Shown: one piece after another, positions 9,812 through 18,472 of the stretch
Numbering within the stretch: position 1 is the stretch's first letter
Layout of the letters: every line of letters starts with the position of its first letter
DNA from: Roseiarcus sp963806935
GTDB taxonomy: Bacteria > Pseudomonadota > Alphaproteobacteria > Rhizobiales > Beijerinckiaceae
Direction of reading: 5' to 3'
Assembly: GCA_963806935.1 (NCBI GenBank)
Contig: CAWEAT010000051.1
Coordinates: 62,001-126,000, forward strand
DNA: 64,000 nucleotides
Notes under the pieces: model-generated
Told to the model about the DNA's origin: nothing
Seen by the model: only the letters and a program-made list of their open reading frames with translations
Database searches by the model: none
Program-made: the position numbers and the translations under genes

Positions 9812-10222
9812 CGGCGCTCAGATAAGGAGATGGCGCGCGCCCGTCAAGGCCCGCCAAGCCTCTCGAGAGAGCGAGGAATTGCAGGGGCAATGCGCGGCCG
9901 ACGCGCTTGCGCGCGGCAAGGGAACCTCTGATCGCCTTTGCGCGTTGTTCGTGGAAGAAATTCAGGCAAGCGGCGCGACAATCAGTCGCGCCGCAATGTC
10001 GTGCGAGGCAGCCTAATCGTATTCGTGTCGAGAGCGAACGATGTTGAACTTGTTTTTATTTACCTGCGCGGTCTTTCTTACCCGCCTCGCACTGTCGACC
10101 GGCTTGGACGCACAAAAGCGTGACCGACTCCGAGCTTGTGAATCCACGGCGCCAATCTACGTATCAATGCAACGGGGGCGTCTCCGCGGCGCGGCGCGCC
10201 GCATAGAAGAAAGGAAGTCGCC
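9812..10222. other. Intergenic region with a perfect hairpin
   Basis: About 410 bases lie between the divergent groESL promoter and the next plus-strand gene, with no convincing gene. One perfect inverted repeat stands out at 9970-9994: GCGGCGCGA, a 7-base loop, TCGCGCCGC. It is not followed by a T-run, so it is not an ordinary terminator. The stretch from about 10020 to 10110 is more AT-rich and may hold the promoter of the downstream gene. Confidence 0.5.
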
Positions 10223-10857
10223 ATGACCAACGGCGCTCTTCGAACCTCAGCCATCGCCCTCGGCGCGGCCGCCTTCGCGATGATGTCGACAATTCCGGCC
10301 GCCGACGCGGCGACGCCGTTCATCACTATGGGCACGCCGCCCACGCGCACGTCGCCCACGCCCGTGTTGCGCACGGCCACGTCTACGGACATGTGGCGCG
10401 AGCGCGCGCAGGGACGCGCCACTACGTATGGCGAAACGGGCGCCGCTACGCGTACGGCGGCTATAATCCCGGGGCGGCCGTCGCGGCCGGAGTTATCGGC
10501 GGCGTTCTTGGGGGTCTGGCGGGCGGCTATCCGTATTCCTGCGATTACTCCTACTACGGGCCGTATGATTCCTGCGGCTACTATGGCGTCGGAGACGGCT
10601 ACTACGGGCCATACTACGGCTATGGCTATGGCCCATACTATGGCGGCTATGGTGGGTATGGCGGTTACGGCGGCTACGGACACGGTCGAGTGTTCGGCGG
10701 TCACTTCAACGGCGGAGGCGCCCATCTCGCCGGCGGCAACTTCGGCCACATGGGCAGCTTCGGCGGCGGCCACTTCGGTGGAGGCCACTTTGGCGGATTC
10801 GGCGGCGGCCACTTCGGCGGCGGCGGCCACTTTGGCGGCGGCGCGCACATGCGCTAG
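10223..10857 (+). CDS. Exported Gly/Tyr/His-rich low-complexity protein, frameshifted
   Basis: The start at 10223 (AGGAAG upstream) opens a signal peptide, MTNGALRTSAIALGAAAFAM, with cleavage near ADAA. The frame then shifts near 10319 and continues as a His-rich part (HAAHAHVAHARVAHGHVYGH), a GYNPGAAVAAGVIGGVLGG hydrophobic glycine stretch, a Tyr-Gly section (repeats of YGGYGG) and a tail of HFGGGHFGG units. Low-complexity proteins with the middle motif occur widely in Hyphomicrobiales as small exported proteins of unknown role. Its signal peptide resembles that of the next gene. A terminator follows. Confidence 0.65.
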
Positions 10858-10882
10858 CAGCGCCTAGCGGCATAACGGCGAC

Positions 10883-10919
10883 ATCGGGCGGTCCAGTCGG
10901 GCCGCCCGATCTCGTTTTG
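10883..10919 (+). terminator. Rho-independent terminator
   Basis: Stem ATCGGGCGG / CCGCCCGAT with a 10-base loop, followed by CTCGTTTTG, 25 bases after the stop of the low-complexity gene. The T-run is short, so efficiency is uncertain. Confidence 0.65.
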
Positions 10920-11116
10920 ATCGGGTGTTCGGATGGAAAGACCAACCGTGCCGCAGCGAGGCTGGAGCGGGGCGCCGAATCCTCGGAGTTCTACGAGAAA
11001 ACCGCGACAATCTATGAAGCGTCGAGTGCGGGAACGGTTCGATCGACCTGTGCGTTGGTGGTCAGGCGACGGGGTTCCTGCGGCGCGCTGCGCCGCCTCT
11101 GAAATTGGAGGTCTGC

Positions 11117-11557
11117 ATGACCTACAGCGTTCTTCGACTCTCGGCGGTCGCGCTCGGCGCGGCCTCTATTCTTTCGTTTGCCCCTCTGTCAGCAGCGCGC
11201 GCGGACACGTCGGCCGAGCCCGCGCCGACGCCGACCGTCTCGGCGCCCGCGAGCGCGCCCGCGCCCAAGGCCGCCGCTCCGTCTCTGAGCGAGCCGGCGC
11301 CGACGCCGCTCTCGGCGGAGGCCCCGCGGAACGGGGCGACCGCCGCCGCGCAACTGCATCGGCGCCACTATGCCCGTCACTACACCCGCCATTATGCGTC
11401 GCGGGAAGGGCATCGTTACGTCGGCTACGACAACAACCCCGTGGCGGTCGCCGCAAACGGCGTCGCTGGCGGCGTCGCTGACCTGGGCTCGATCGCCGCC
11501 TATCCGATCTACTGCTTCCCGAACTACGGCTCCTGCCGGGTGCACTGGTATCGCTAG
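11117..11557 (+). CDS. Exported proline/alanine-rich protein
   Basis: GGAGG lies 5 bases before this ATG. The 146-residue product has a signal peptide (MTYSVLRLSAVALGAASILS, cleavage near ARA), then a Pro/Ala linker built of EPAPTP-like units (residues about 33-72), an arginine/histidine/tyrosine patch (HRRHYARHYTRHYA) and a C-terminal glycine/valine part with two cysteines (IYCFPNYGSC). The signal peptide is clearly related to that of the gene before it, and both share a tyrosine/glycine C-terminal style, so they may be old duplicates. Function is unknown; an envelope location is likely. Confidence 0.65.
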   Translation: MTYSVLRLSAVALGAASILSFAPLSAARADTSAEPAPTPTVSAPASAPAPKAAAPSLSEPAPTPLSAEAPRNGATAAAQLHRRHYARHYTRHYASREGHRYVGYDNNPVAVAANGVAGGVADLGSIAAYPIYCFPNYGSCRVHWYR

Positions 11558-11604
11558 GCTCTGCTCTGCAGCTCAACTCACGGGCAGGTGAGTTTTACGG
11601 ACCT

Positions 11605-11635
11605 CGGGCGGCTCCATCGGGCCGCCCGCTGCGTT
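11605..11635 (+). terminator. Possible terminator
   Basis: Inverted repeat CGGGCGG / CCGCCCG with a 10-base loop, 48 bases after the preceding stop. It is followed only by CTGCGTTT, so this is a weak candidate; it lies between convergent genes and could serve either strand. Confidence 0.4.
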
Positions 11636-11667
11636 TCGGCGAAACCGCTTCGCGGGGAAGCCGCCGG

Positions 11668-12441
11668 TCAGCGGAACCACTTTGCGTAAAGCGCGTCGAA
11701 TTCGCCGTTTTCCTTCATCAGATGCAGCCACTGGTCGACGAAGGCCTTCAAGGCGGGGTCTCGGGGCATCCAATAGGCCTTCTCGGCGAAATCGAACGGC
11801 TGATCGGGATGGATGGCGCAAAGCACGCCCGGGTGCAGCTTCGCCTGGAACCGCGTTTCCGAAGCATCGGTGATCATGACATCGGCCCGGCCTGAGGCCA
11901 ATTGGTCGAAGATCGCGAGATTGTCCGGATAAACGACGATGTCGGCCGCGTGCAGGCGCGCGCGGTCGAAGCGTTCATTGGTCCCGCCGGGATTGGCGAT
12001 CACCTTGACGCCGGGGCGGTCGATATCGGCCAGGGTCTGAAACTTCGCCTGATCGGCGCAGCGCGCGATCGGCGTCTTGCCGTCGCGCATGTAAGGCTGC
12101 GAGAAGAAGCCGATCTTCTGCCGGTCGAGCGTGATCGAGACGCCGCCCATGGCGATGTCGAAGCCGCCTCCTTCGAGCCCATTGGCCAGGCCGCCCCAGG
12201 TCACGGGCGTGAACGCGACCGAAACCCCGAGGGCCTTGGCCAGCGCCTGCGCCATATCGATGTCGAAGCCGGAATAGTCCCCGGTCGCCTTGTCGATGGC
12301 TGTGAACGGCCGATAGTCGCCGGTCGTGCCGACCCGCAGCACCCCGCGCCCGAGGATGGCGTCCAGGCGCAAACCGTCGGCCAGCGCCGGAGCAACGAGC
12401 CCCGCCCAGAGCGCCGCGATGAACAGCGTCGCCACGCGCAT
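11668..12441 (-). CDS. pheC: Periplasmic cyclohexadienyl dehydratase-like protein (PheC type)
   Basis: About 257 residues with an N-terminal signal peptide (MRVATLFIAALWAGLVAPA). The mature part has the fold of amino-acid solute-binding proteins, but the sequence follows the secreted cyclohexadienyl (prephenate/arogenate) dehydratase of Pseudomonas closely: VLRVGTTGDYRPF, DGKTPI, NPGGTNERF, TDASE and FDFAEKAYWMPRD. The TDA-x-E segment carries the glutamate regarded as catalytic in that enzyme. If active it makes phenylpyruvate or phenylalanine in the periplasm. The alternative is a plain ABC binding protein, but no permease or ATPase is adjacent. It lies 35 bases downstream of cpdR. Confidence 0.68.
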   Translation of the reverse strand: MRVATLFIAALWAGLVAPALADGLRLDAILGRGVLRVGTTGDYRPFTAIDKATGDYSGFDIDMAQALAKALGVSVAFTPVTWGGLANGLEGGGFDIAMGGVSITLDRQKIGFFSQPYMRDGKTPIARCADQAKFQTLADIDRPGVKVIANPGGTNERFDRARLHAADIVVYPDNLAIFDQLASGRADVMITDASETRFQAKLHPGVLCAIHPDQPFDFAEKAYWMPRDPALKAFVDQWLHLMKENGEFDALYAKWFR

Positions 12442-12476
12442 GGGGCTTGACGCCTTCCGCCGCGCTCCGCCGGCCC

Positions 12477-12860
12477 TCACGCCGCCCGTAAGAGCCGCTC
12501 CACCTCATTCACCAGATCGCGAAGATGAAAGGGCTTCGACAGGATGCGGGCGTCTTTCGGCGCCCCGTTGCCGGGGTTGAGCGCCACGGCGGCGAAGCCG
12601 GTGATGAACATGACCTTGATTTCCGGGTCGAGCTCGGTTGCGCGGCGCGCGAGCTCGATGCCGTCCATCTCCGGCATGACAATGTCGGTCAACAGCAGTT
12701 CGAACGGCTCCTCGCGCAGCCGATCGTAAGCAGAAAGCCCATTGTCGAAAGAGGTGACGGCATAGCCGGCGTTCTGGAGCGCCTTGACGAGGAAGCGGCG
12801 CATGTCGTTATCGTCCTCCGCAAGCAGAATCTTGGCGGAAATCTCGACCGGCGTCTGCAT
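12477..12860 (-). CDS. cpdR: Response regulator CpdR
   Basis: A single receiver domain of 127 residues with the acidic pair in LLAEDDNDMR, the phospho-acceptor Asp in LLTDIVMPEMDG and the conserved Lys in LSKPFH. The segment MFITGFAAVALNPGNGAP is typical of CpdR, the adaptor that in its unphosphorylated form brings ClpXP substrates to degradation during the alphaproteobacterial cell cycle. The start at 12860 has AGAGGA upstream; an upstream in-frame extension lacks conservation. Divergent from the amidohydrolase gene, the usual synteny in Hyphomicrobiales. Confidence 0.9.
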   Translation of the reverse strand: MQTPVEISAKILLAEDDNDMRRFLVKALQNAGYAVTSFDNGLSAYDRLREEPFELLLTDIVMPEMDGIELARRATELDPEIKVMFITGFAAVALNPGNGAPKDARILSKPFHLRDLVNEVERLLRAA

Positions 12861-13004
12861 GACTGTCCTCTGGCTGGGGTTGCAACTTTGCGGCGCCCCA
12901 GTAAAGATTTCTTGAACCGGCGTGCGAGGCTCGCCTCGCGCCGCCATTCAGCGCTATGATAAAGCCGAACCGCGCGCTTGGAGCAAGCGCTTGTCGGAGG
13001 GCCG

Positions 13005-13895
13005 ATGGAACAGGTCGAGCGGATCGCAAACCAGGACTTCGAGCGTCCGTTCGAGACGATCGAGCCGACCCGGTTGGCGACGCCCCTAGTTTTCAGTTCG
13101 CCCCATTCCGGCTCGACCTACCCGCCGCGCTTCCTCGCCGCCTCACGGCTCGATCCGCTGACGCTTCGTCGCTCGGAAGACGCCTTCGTCGACGAATTGT
13201 TCCTGCCCTGCGTCGCGCTCGGCGCGCCGTTGGTGCGGGCGCTGTTCCCGCGCGCCTATCTCGATGTGAACCGGGAGCCTTACGAACTCGACCCGCAGAT
13301 TTTCGACGGCCGCCTGCCCGAATTCGCCAACACCCGCTCGCTCAGGGTGGCGGTCGGCCTCGGGACCATTCCCAGAGTGGTTGGCGACGCCCAGCCGATC
13401 TACAAGAAACCGATCTCCGTCGCCGACGGCCTGAACCGCATCGAAACGCTCTACCGGCCCTATCACGCCCAGCTGAAGGCCCTGATGGAGCGCGCCCGCG
13501 CATGGTTCGGGGTCGCGGTGCTGCTCGATTGCCATTCGATGCCCTCAAATGCCGCTGATGTCGCCGGACTGGATATTGTGCTCGGCGACCGCTACGGCGC
13601 GAGCGCCGCGCCGGCGGTCATCGAGGCTCTCGAGGCGAGCCTGAAGGGCGCCGGTTACCGGGTGCGCCGCAACAAGCCATTCGCTGGCGGCTTCATCACC
13701 GAGCATTTTGGCGCGCCCGCGGACGGCGCGCATGCGGTTCAGATCGAGATCGCCCGGTCGCTCTATCTCGACGAGCGGCGGATCGTCAAAACCGAGAGAT
13801 GGACGGGTTTGAGAGACGATCTGTTCGCGGCGGCGAAAGCGTTGGCGCAGGAATTCGGGGGTGAAACAGACTTTGGCCGGCTCGCCGCGGAATGA
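13005..13895 (+). CDS. N-formylglutamate amidohydrolase family protein
   Basis: The 296-residue product starts after GGAGG. It has the family landmarks SSPHSGSTYP, the DVNREPYELDPQ block (about residue 88) and LLDCHSMPS with likely zinc ligands. Enzymes of this family release formate from N-formylglutamate, the last step of one histidine degradation route; some members act on other formyl or acyl amino acids. No other hut genes are present, but cpdR on one side and a histidinol-phosphatase-like gene on the other are its common neighbours. Confidence 0.85.
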   Translation: MEQVERIANQDFERPFETIEPTRLATPLVFSSPHSGSTYPPRFLAASRLDPLTLRRSEDAFVDELFLPCVALGAPLVRALFPRAYLDVNREPYELDPQIFDGRLPEFANTRSLRVAVGLGTIPRVVGDAQPIYKKPISVADGLNRIETLYRPYHAQLKALMERARAWFGVAVLLDCHSMPSNAADVAGLDIVLGDRYGASAAPAVIEALEASLKGAGYRVRRNKPFAGGFITEHFGAPADGAHAVQIEIARSLYLDERRIVKTERWTGLRDDLFAAAKALAQEFGGETDFGRLAAE

Positions 13896-13981
13896 AAGGG
13901 TCTGACGGGGGCCGCCAAAGCTGTCCCGCAGTGCAACGGCCTTCTGTGCAGCGCACAATGGGCCATTCCCGGCTCCGACTC

Positions 13982-14070
13982 AAAAAAGGAGGCCGCCATG
14001 TCGCCATGGCGGCCCTGAGTTTAGGGAGGAAACGCCCAAGGAGGGCATATGCGGCAGGTCATGCCGCACC
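13982..14070 (-). ncRNA. mmgR: Small RNA of the suhB / alpha-r8 (MmgR) type
   Basis: The minus strand encodes a compact RNA of about 89 nt: hairpin 1 UGCGGCA-UGACC-UGCCGCA, hairpin 2 GCCC-UCCUU-GGGC, an unpaired stretch GUUUCCUCCCUAAACUC, then a long terminator hairpin GGCCGCCAUG / CAUGGCGGCC ending in UCCUUUUUU. CCUCC-type anti-Shine-Dalgarno motifs lie in the second loop and the single-stranded stretch. This three-stem plan, the UUUCCUCCC motif and the place beside a suhB-like gene match the suhB RNA family, which includes MmgR of Sinorhizobium meliloti, a regulator of polyhydroxybutyrate storage. It is transcribed away from the suhB/hisN-like gene. The family assignment is from memory of these features. 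Confidence 0.72.
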
Positions 14071-14075
14071 GCAAC

Positions 14076-14104
14076 AATATCGTCGCTGACTGCCTCGGTT
14101 GCAA
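14076..14104 (-). promoter_or_regulatory. Sigma-70-type promoter of the small RNA
   Basis: On the minus strand TTGCAA (14099-14104) and GATATT (14076-14081) are separated by exactly 17 bases. Transcription from here would start near 14070, the first base of the first RNA hairpin. Confidence 0.65.
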
Positions 14105-14320
14105 GACATTTCTTCGTCGGATGGGCGCCCGCTCACTGAATTCGGGGGACTGTTGCAATCCGGTTCCGACCCGCCGCTGGCGTCCCAAAGCCGATAAAGT
14201 TTGATACAACAATGACCTATAACGATATAGCCCATCTTCGCGGGGGCCAAGCTGCCACCTGTTGGGATAGCAGATATGCGAATTGGGCATGAGCTTTGAT
14301 CGCAATTGTGGGGAATTTCC

Positions 14321-15142
14321 ATGACCGCCGTCGACTTCGCCGCTTTCGTCGACCGACTCGCGCAGCTGTCGGGCGAAGTGATTCTCCCATTTTTTCGCAC
14401 CGCGATCGGTGCGGAGGACAAATCGCGCGGCGGCGTCTTCGATCCGGTCACCGAGGCCGACCGGGGCGCCGAGGCGGCGATGAGGCGGCTGATTGCGCAG
14501 ACCTTCCCCGACCATGGCGTGATCGGAGAGGAGTACGGAAGCGATCGCGCGGACGCGGAGTATGTCTGGGTGCTCGATCCGATCGACGGCACGAAAAGCT
14601 TCATATCCGGGCTGCCGACCTGGGGCACCCTGATCGGGCTCATGCACCGGGGCCGGCCCGTCTATGGCATGATGGCCCAGCCGTTCACGCGGGAGCGGTA
14701 CTATGGCGACGGCAAACGGGCGAAACTGCGCACGCTTGCGCCGTCCCGTGGCGAGGCGCCGCCGTCCGAATGGACGACGCGGGCGTTGCGCGCGCGTGAG
14801 TGCGCCCGTCTCAGCGAGGCCACGCTGATGACGACGAGCCCCCATCTGATCCGCGACGCGGCGGACCGGGCGGCCTACGACCGGGTCGAAAGCAGGGTCC
14901 GCCTGATCCGCTATGGCGGCGACTGCTACGCCTATTGCGCGCTCGCTGCGGGTTTCATCGACCTCGTCATCGAAACCAATCTCAAGCCGCATGACGTCGT
15001 CGCGCTGGCGCCGATCATCGAAGGGGCGGGCGGCGTGATCACGACCTGGGACGGCGAGGACGCCGCCAAGGGCGGGCGCATCATCGCGGCGGGCGACCGG
15101 GCGGTCTATGACGAGGCGCGGCGGCTCTTGCTTGGCGAGTGA
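14321..15142 (+). CDS. hisN: Inositol-monophosphatase family, histidinol-phosphatase (HisN) type
   Basis: A 273-residue metal-dependent phosphatase of the FIG superfamily. Metal ligands are visible in TEADRGAE, GEEYG, and WVLDPIDGTKSF, with the C-terminal aspartate in LKPHDVVALAPI. The segment YGGDCYAYCALAAGF is more like the HisN histidinol-phosphate phosphatases of alphaproteobacteria than true inositol monophosphatases. If so it makes L-histidinol in histidine synthesis. Inositol-phosphatase (SuhB) activity is the alternative. The ATG at 14321 follows GGGGA; the longer reading needs a TTG. Confidence 0.75.
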   Translation: MTAVDFAAFVDRLAQLSGEVILPFFRTAIGAEDKSRGGVFDPVTEADRGAEAAMRRLIAQTFPDHGVIGEEYGSDRADAEYVWVLDPIDGTKSFISGLPTWGTLIGLMHRGRPVYGMMAQPFTRERYYGDGKRAKLRTLAPSRGEAPPSEWTTRALRARECARLSEATLMTTSPHLIRDAADRAAYDRVESRVRLIRYGGDCYAYCALAAGFIDLVIETNLKPHDVVALAPIIEGAGGVITTWDGEDAAKGGRIIAAGDRAVYDEARRLLLGE

Positions 15143-15326
15143 GGGCGGAAAGGCGCGTTTCGTCGCAACACGGACTGATCCGGCGCGCGGAGTCGCCGGA
15201 ATTGCTTAGTCAAAGCGTGAAATCGGCGTTTGCCGTCGATCGCCTGCGTGAATTGACCCTCTCGGCAAATCGTGTTTTGTCGCGCCGCACGCCATGATCC
15301 CGACATCCCTTCGAGAACGCCCGGCA

Positions 15327-17972
15327 ATGCGGCCCGAACGATACAACGTGCGCGAATCCGAGGCCAAATGGCGCAAGGCCTGGGCGGACGCGCAGATCTT
15401 CAAGACCGAAAACGACGATCCGCGGCCGAAATATTATGTCCTCGAGATGTTCCCGTATCCGTCGGGGCGCATCCATATGGGGCACGTGCGCAACTACGCC
15501 ATGGGCGACGTGGTGGCGCGCTATCGGCGCGCGCGGGGGTTCAACGTCCTCCATCCGATGGGCTGGGACGCTTTCGGTCTGCCGGCCGAAAACGCCGCGA
15601 TCCAGAACAACACCAGTCCGGCGGCATGGACCTACGCCAATATCGCGGCGATGCGGGCGCAGCTGCAGTCGATGGGCCTTTCGCTCGACTGGTCGCGCGA
15701 GATCGCGACCTGCGATCCGAGCTATTACAAGCACCAGCAGAAGCTGTTCCTCGATTTCCTCGCCGCGGGCCTGGTCGCGCGCAAGAAGTCGAAGGTCAAT
15801 TGGGACCCGATCGACCAGACCGTGCTCGCCAACGAGCAGGTGATCGACGGCCGCGGCTGGCGTTCGGGAGCGATCGTCGAGCAGCGCGAACTCACCCAAT
15901 GGTTCCTCAAGATCACCGACTATTCCGACGATCTGCTCGCCAGCCTCGACCGTCTCGACCGCTGGCCGGAAAAAGTCCGCCTGATGCAGAAGAACTGGAT
16001 CGGGCGCTCCGAGGGCCTTGCGGTCCGGTTCGTCATCGATCCGGCGACGCTCGGCGCGCTCAAGGGCGAGCCCGGGACGAGCGAACTCGACATTTATACG
16101 ACCCGCCCAGACACGCTGTTCGGCGCGAAGTTCATGGCGATCGCGCCCGACCACCCGCTGGCCGCAGCGGCCGCCAAGCACGACCCGGGGCTGAAAGCGT
16201 TCATCGAGGAAACCCGCAAGCTCGGCACATCCGTCGCCGCGATCGAGACTGCGGTGAAGCGGGGCTACGACACAGGGCTCAAGGTGGTGCACCCGTTCGA
16301 CCCGGAGTGGCGCTTGCCGATCTATGTCGCCAATTTTGTCCTGATGGAATACGGCGCGGGCGCCATCTTCGGCTGCCCCGCCCACGATCAGCGCGACCTC
16401 GATTTTGTCCGCGCCTATGGCTTGGGCGTAACGCCGGTCGTGTGTCCCCCTGAGCTTGACCCGGGGAGCTTTACGATCGGCGCGGAGGCCTATGAAGGCA
16501 ATGGCGTGATGATCAATTCGCGCTTCCTCGACGGCATGACGGTCGAGCAGGCCAAAGAGGAGGTTTCGCGCCGGCTCGAGCAGATCACGGTCGGCGGTCA
16601 GCCGCAGGCCAGGCGGGAGATCAATTACAAGCTCCGGGACTGGGGCGTTTCGCGCCAGCGCTATTGGGGCTGCCCGATCCCGATCATCCATTGCGAGACC
16701 TGCGGCGTCGTGCCGGTTCCGGTCAAGGATTTGCCGGTCAAGCTGCCGGAGGACGTCACCTTCGATCAGCCGGGCAACCCGCTCAACCGCCATCCGACGT
16801 GGAAGCACGTCGCCTGTCCACAATGCGGTCGCGCGGCGACGCGCGAAACCGACACGATGGACACGTTCGTCGATTCATCCTGGTACTTCGTGCGCTTCAC
16901 CGATCCGCACAATACGTCGGCGCCGGACGATCCGGCGATGGCCGATCATTGGCTGGCGGTCGACCAGTATATCGGCGGCATCGAGCACGCGATCCTGCAT
17001 CTCCTCTATTCGCGCTTCTTCACTCGCGCGATGCGCAAGTGCGGCTATCTGGGCATCGACGAGCCTTTCGCCGGCCTCTTCACCCAGGGCATGGTGGTGC
17101 ACGAAACCTATCGTGGCGGGGACGGCCAATGGCTCGCGCCGTCGGAAATTCGCGTCGAAGCAGACGGCGCCAGCCGCCGCGCCTTTCTCCTTGCCGGCGA
17201 CGAGCCGGTCGAGATCGGCCCGAACGAGAAAATGTCGAAGTCCAGGCGCAACACCATCGATCCGGACGAGATCATCTCGACCTATGGCGCCGACACGGCG
17301 CGGTGGTTCATGCTCTCGGACTCGCCGCCCGAGCGTGACGTCATCTGGACCGAGGCGGGCGTTCAGGGCGCGTTCAAGCAGACGCAACGCCTGTGGCGCC
17401 TGACCTGCGAGATCGAGCGCGTCGTGGGGAACCAGCGACCGCCGCAGCCGGCGCACTATGGCGATGAGGCGCAACGCATCCGCCGGGTCGCTCACGCGGC
17501 GCTGGCCAGGATCGAGGACGAGATCGAGCGCCTCCGGTTCAACGTCTGCATCGCAGTGATCTACGAGTTCGCCAACGAACTCGCCGCGGCGGTGGGAGCG
17601 ATCCGGGAGTCGCCGGTCGGCGACGATCTGCGCGCCGCCTTCGCGGAGGCGGGCGATATCCTCGTCCATTGCTTCGCGCCCATGATGCCGCACCTTGCCG
17701 AGGAATGCTGGGAGGCGCTCGGCCACAAGGGCTTCGTCGCCCAGAGCCCGTGGCCGGTCGCCGACCGGAGCCTGCTCGTCTCGAACCACGTCACCTACGT
17801 CGTTCAGGTCAACGGCAAGAAGCGGGGCGAGCTGACGATCGAGCGGGACGCCGACGGCAAGCGGATCGAAGCCGCGGCGCTGGCTCTCGACGGGGTCGTC
17901 AGGGCGATGAATAATAAGCCGGCCCGCAAGGTCATCATCGTGCCGCTGAGGATCGTCAATGTCGTGGTCTAG
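15327..17972 (+). CDS. leuS: Leucyl-tRNA synthetase
   Basis: Complete class I synthetase of about 881 residues. The catalytic HIGH motif appears as HMGHVRNYAMGD (about residue 49) after FPYPSGRI, the editing (CP1) domain follows at roughly 230-430 with the TTRPDTLFGA motif, and KMSKS is present as NEKMSKSRRN near residue 638. The C-terminal domain ends KVIIVPLRIVNVVV. It charges tRNA-Leu and removes wrongly added amino acids. The start was set at MRPERYNVRE because the family begins this way; an ATG 33 bases upstream is also open. It overlaps lptE. Confidence 0.95.
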   Translation: MRPERYNVRESEAKWRKAWADAQIFKTENDDPRPKYYVLEMFPYPSGRIHMGHVRNYAMGDVVARYRRARGFNVLHPMGWDAFGLPAENAAIQNNTSPAAWTYANIAAMRAQLQSMGLSLDWSREIATCDPSYYKHQQKLFLDFLAAGLVARKKSKVNWDPIDQTVLANEQVIDGRGWRSGAIVEQRELTQWFLKITDYSDDLLASLDRLDRWPEKVRLMQKNWIGRSEGLAVRFVIDPATLGALKGEPGTSELDIYTTRPDTLFGAKFMAIAPDHPLAAAAAKHDPGLKAFIEETRKLGTSVAAIETAVKRGYDTGLKVVHPFDPEWRLPIYVANFVLMEYGAGAIFGCPAHDQRDLDFVRAYGLGVTPVVCPPELDPGSFTIGAEAYEGNGVMINSRFLDGMTVEQAKEEVSRRLEQITVGGQPQARREINYKLRDWGVSRQRYWGCPIPIIHCETCGVVPVPVKDLPVKLPEDVTFDQPGNPLNRHPTWKHVACPQCGRAATRETDTMDTFVDSSWYFVRFTDPHNTSAPDDPAMADHWLAVDQYIGGIEHAILHLLYSRFFTRAMRKCGYLGIDEPFAGLFTQGMVVHETYRGGDGQWLAPSEIRVEADGASRRAFLLAGDEPVEIGPNEKMSKSRRNTIDPDEIISTYGADTARWFMLSDSPPERDVIWTEAGVQGAFKQTQRLWRLTCEIERVVGNQRPPQPAHYGDEAQRIRRVAHAALARIEDEIERLRFNVCIAVIYEFANELAAAVGAIRESPVGDDLRAAFAEAGDILVHCFAPMMPHLAEECWEALGHKGFVAQSPWPVADRSLLVSNHVTYVVQVNGKKRGELTIERDADGKRIEAAALALDGVVRAMNNKPARKVIIVPLRIVNVVV

Positions 17973-18472
17973 AGGTCTCGGCGCCGTCGCGGCGCTTGCG
18001 CTCGCTGCGGGACTCGCGGGTTGCTTCCAGCCGCTCTACAGCGAGGCGGCGCATCCGGGCCTCGTCGACAAGGTCCGCGCGATTGAAGTCGCGCCGATCA
18101 AGGACCGCATCGGCCACTATCTGGCCGACAATCTCACAACCGACCTCAACGGCACCGGCCAGACGCCGCCGCCGCAATATCGCCTGACGGTGACGGTGAA
18201 GACCAGCACGCAGACGCCGACCGTCAATTCGCTGATCAATGTCGCAACTTCGGCGACAGTCATGGGCGAGGCCGAGTTCACATTGACCAAGGTCAATGGC
18301 GGCGCGGATCGTCACCTCGGGCAAAGCCGTCGCTTCGGCGGCCTATGACCGCTCGCAGCAGCGCTACAACGATTTGCGCGCCGCCCGCGACGCCGAGATC
18401 CGCCTCGCCCGGGCGCTTTCGGACGAGATCTCGCTTCGACTCGCCTCGACGCTGGCCGGGAAGAGCTCGTGA
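17959..18472 (+). CDS. lptE: LPS assembly lipoprotein LptE, frameshifted
   Basis: The start overlaps the end of leuS by 14 bases. Residues 1-22 form a lipoprotein signal with lipobox LAGC, so Cys22 would be acylated and the protein anchored in the outer membrane, where LptE plugs the LptD barrel for lipopolysaccharide export. The chain FQPLYSEAAHP...VRAIEVAPIKDRIG is typical of alphaproteobacterial LptE. Near 18297 the frame shifts; the rest resumes as ARIVTSGKAVASAAYDRSQQ and ends LASTLAGKSS at 18472, about 170 residues in all. Because LptE is normally essential, an error in the sequence is the simplest reading. The holA gene that often follows is absent. Confidence 0.82.

Noticed and set aside
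10078..10848. Alanine/valine-rich minus-strand frame over the Gly-rich gene
   Set aside because: Its repetitive AAEVA composition is the complement of the HFGGG and YGGYGG codons; the plus strand has a signal peptide and ribosome site.
15210..16823. 537-codon frame antisense to leuS
   Set aside because: It is rich in Arg/Asp/His from complementary codons and lies entirely over conserved synthetase motifs.
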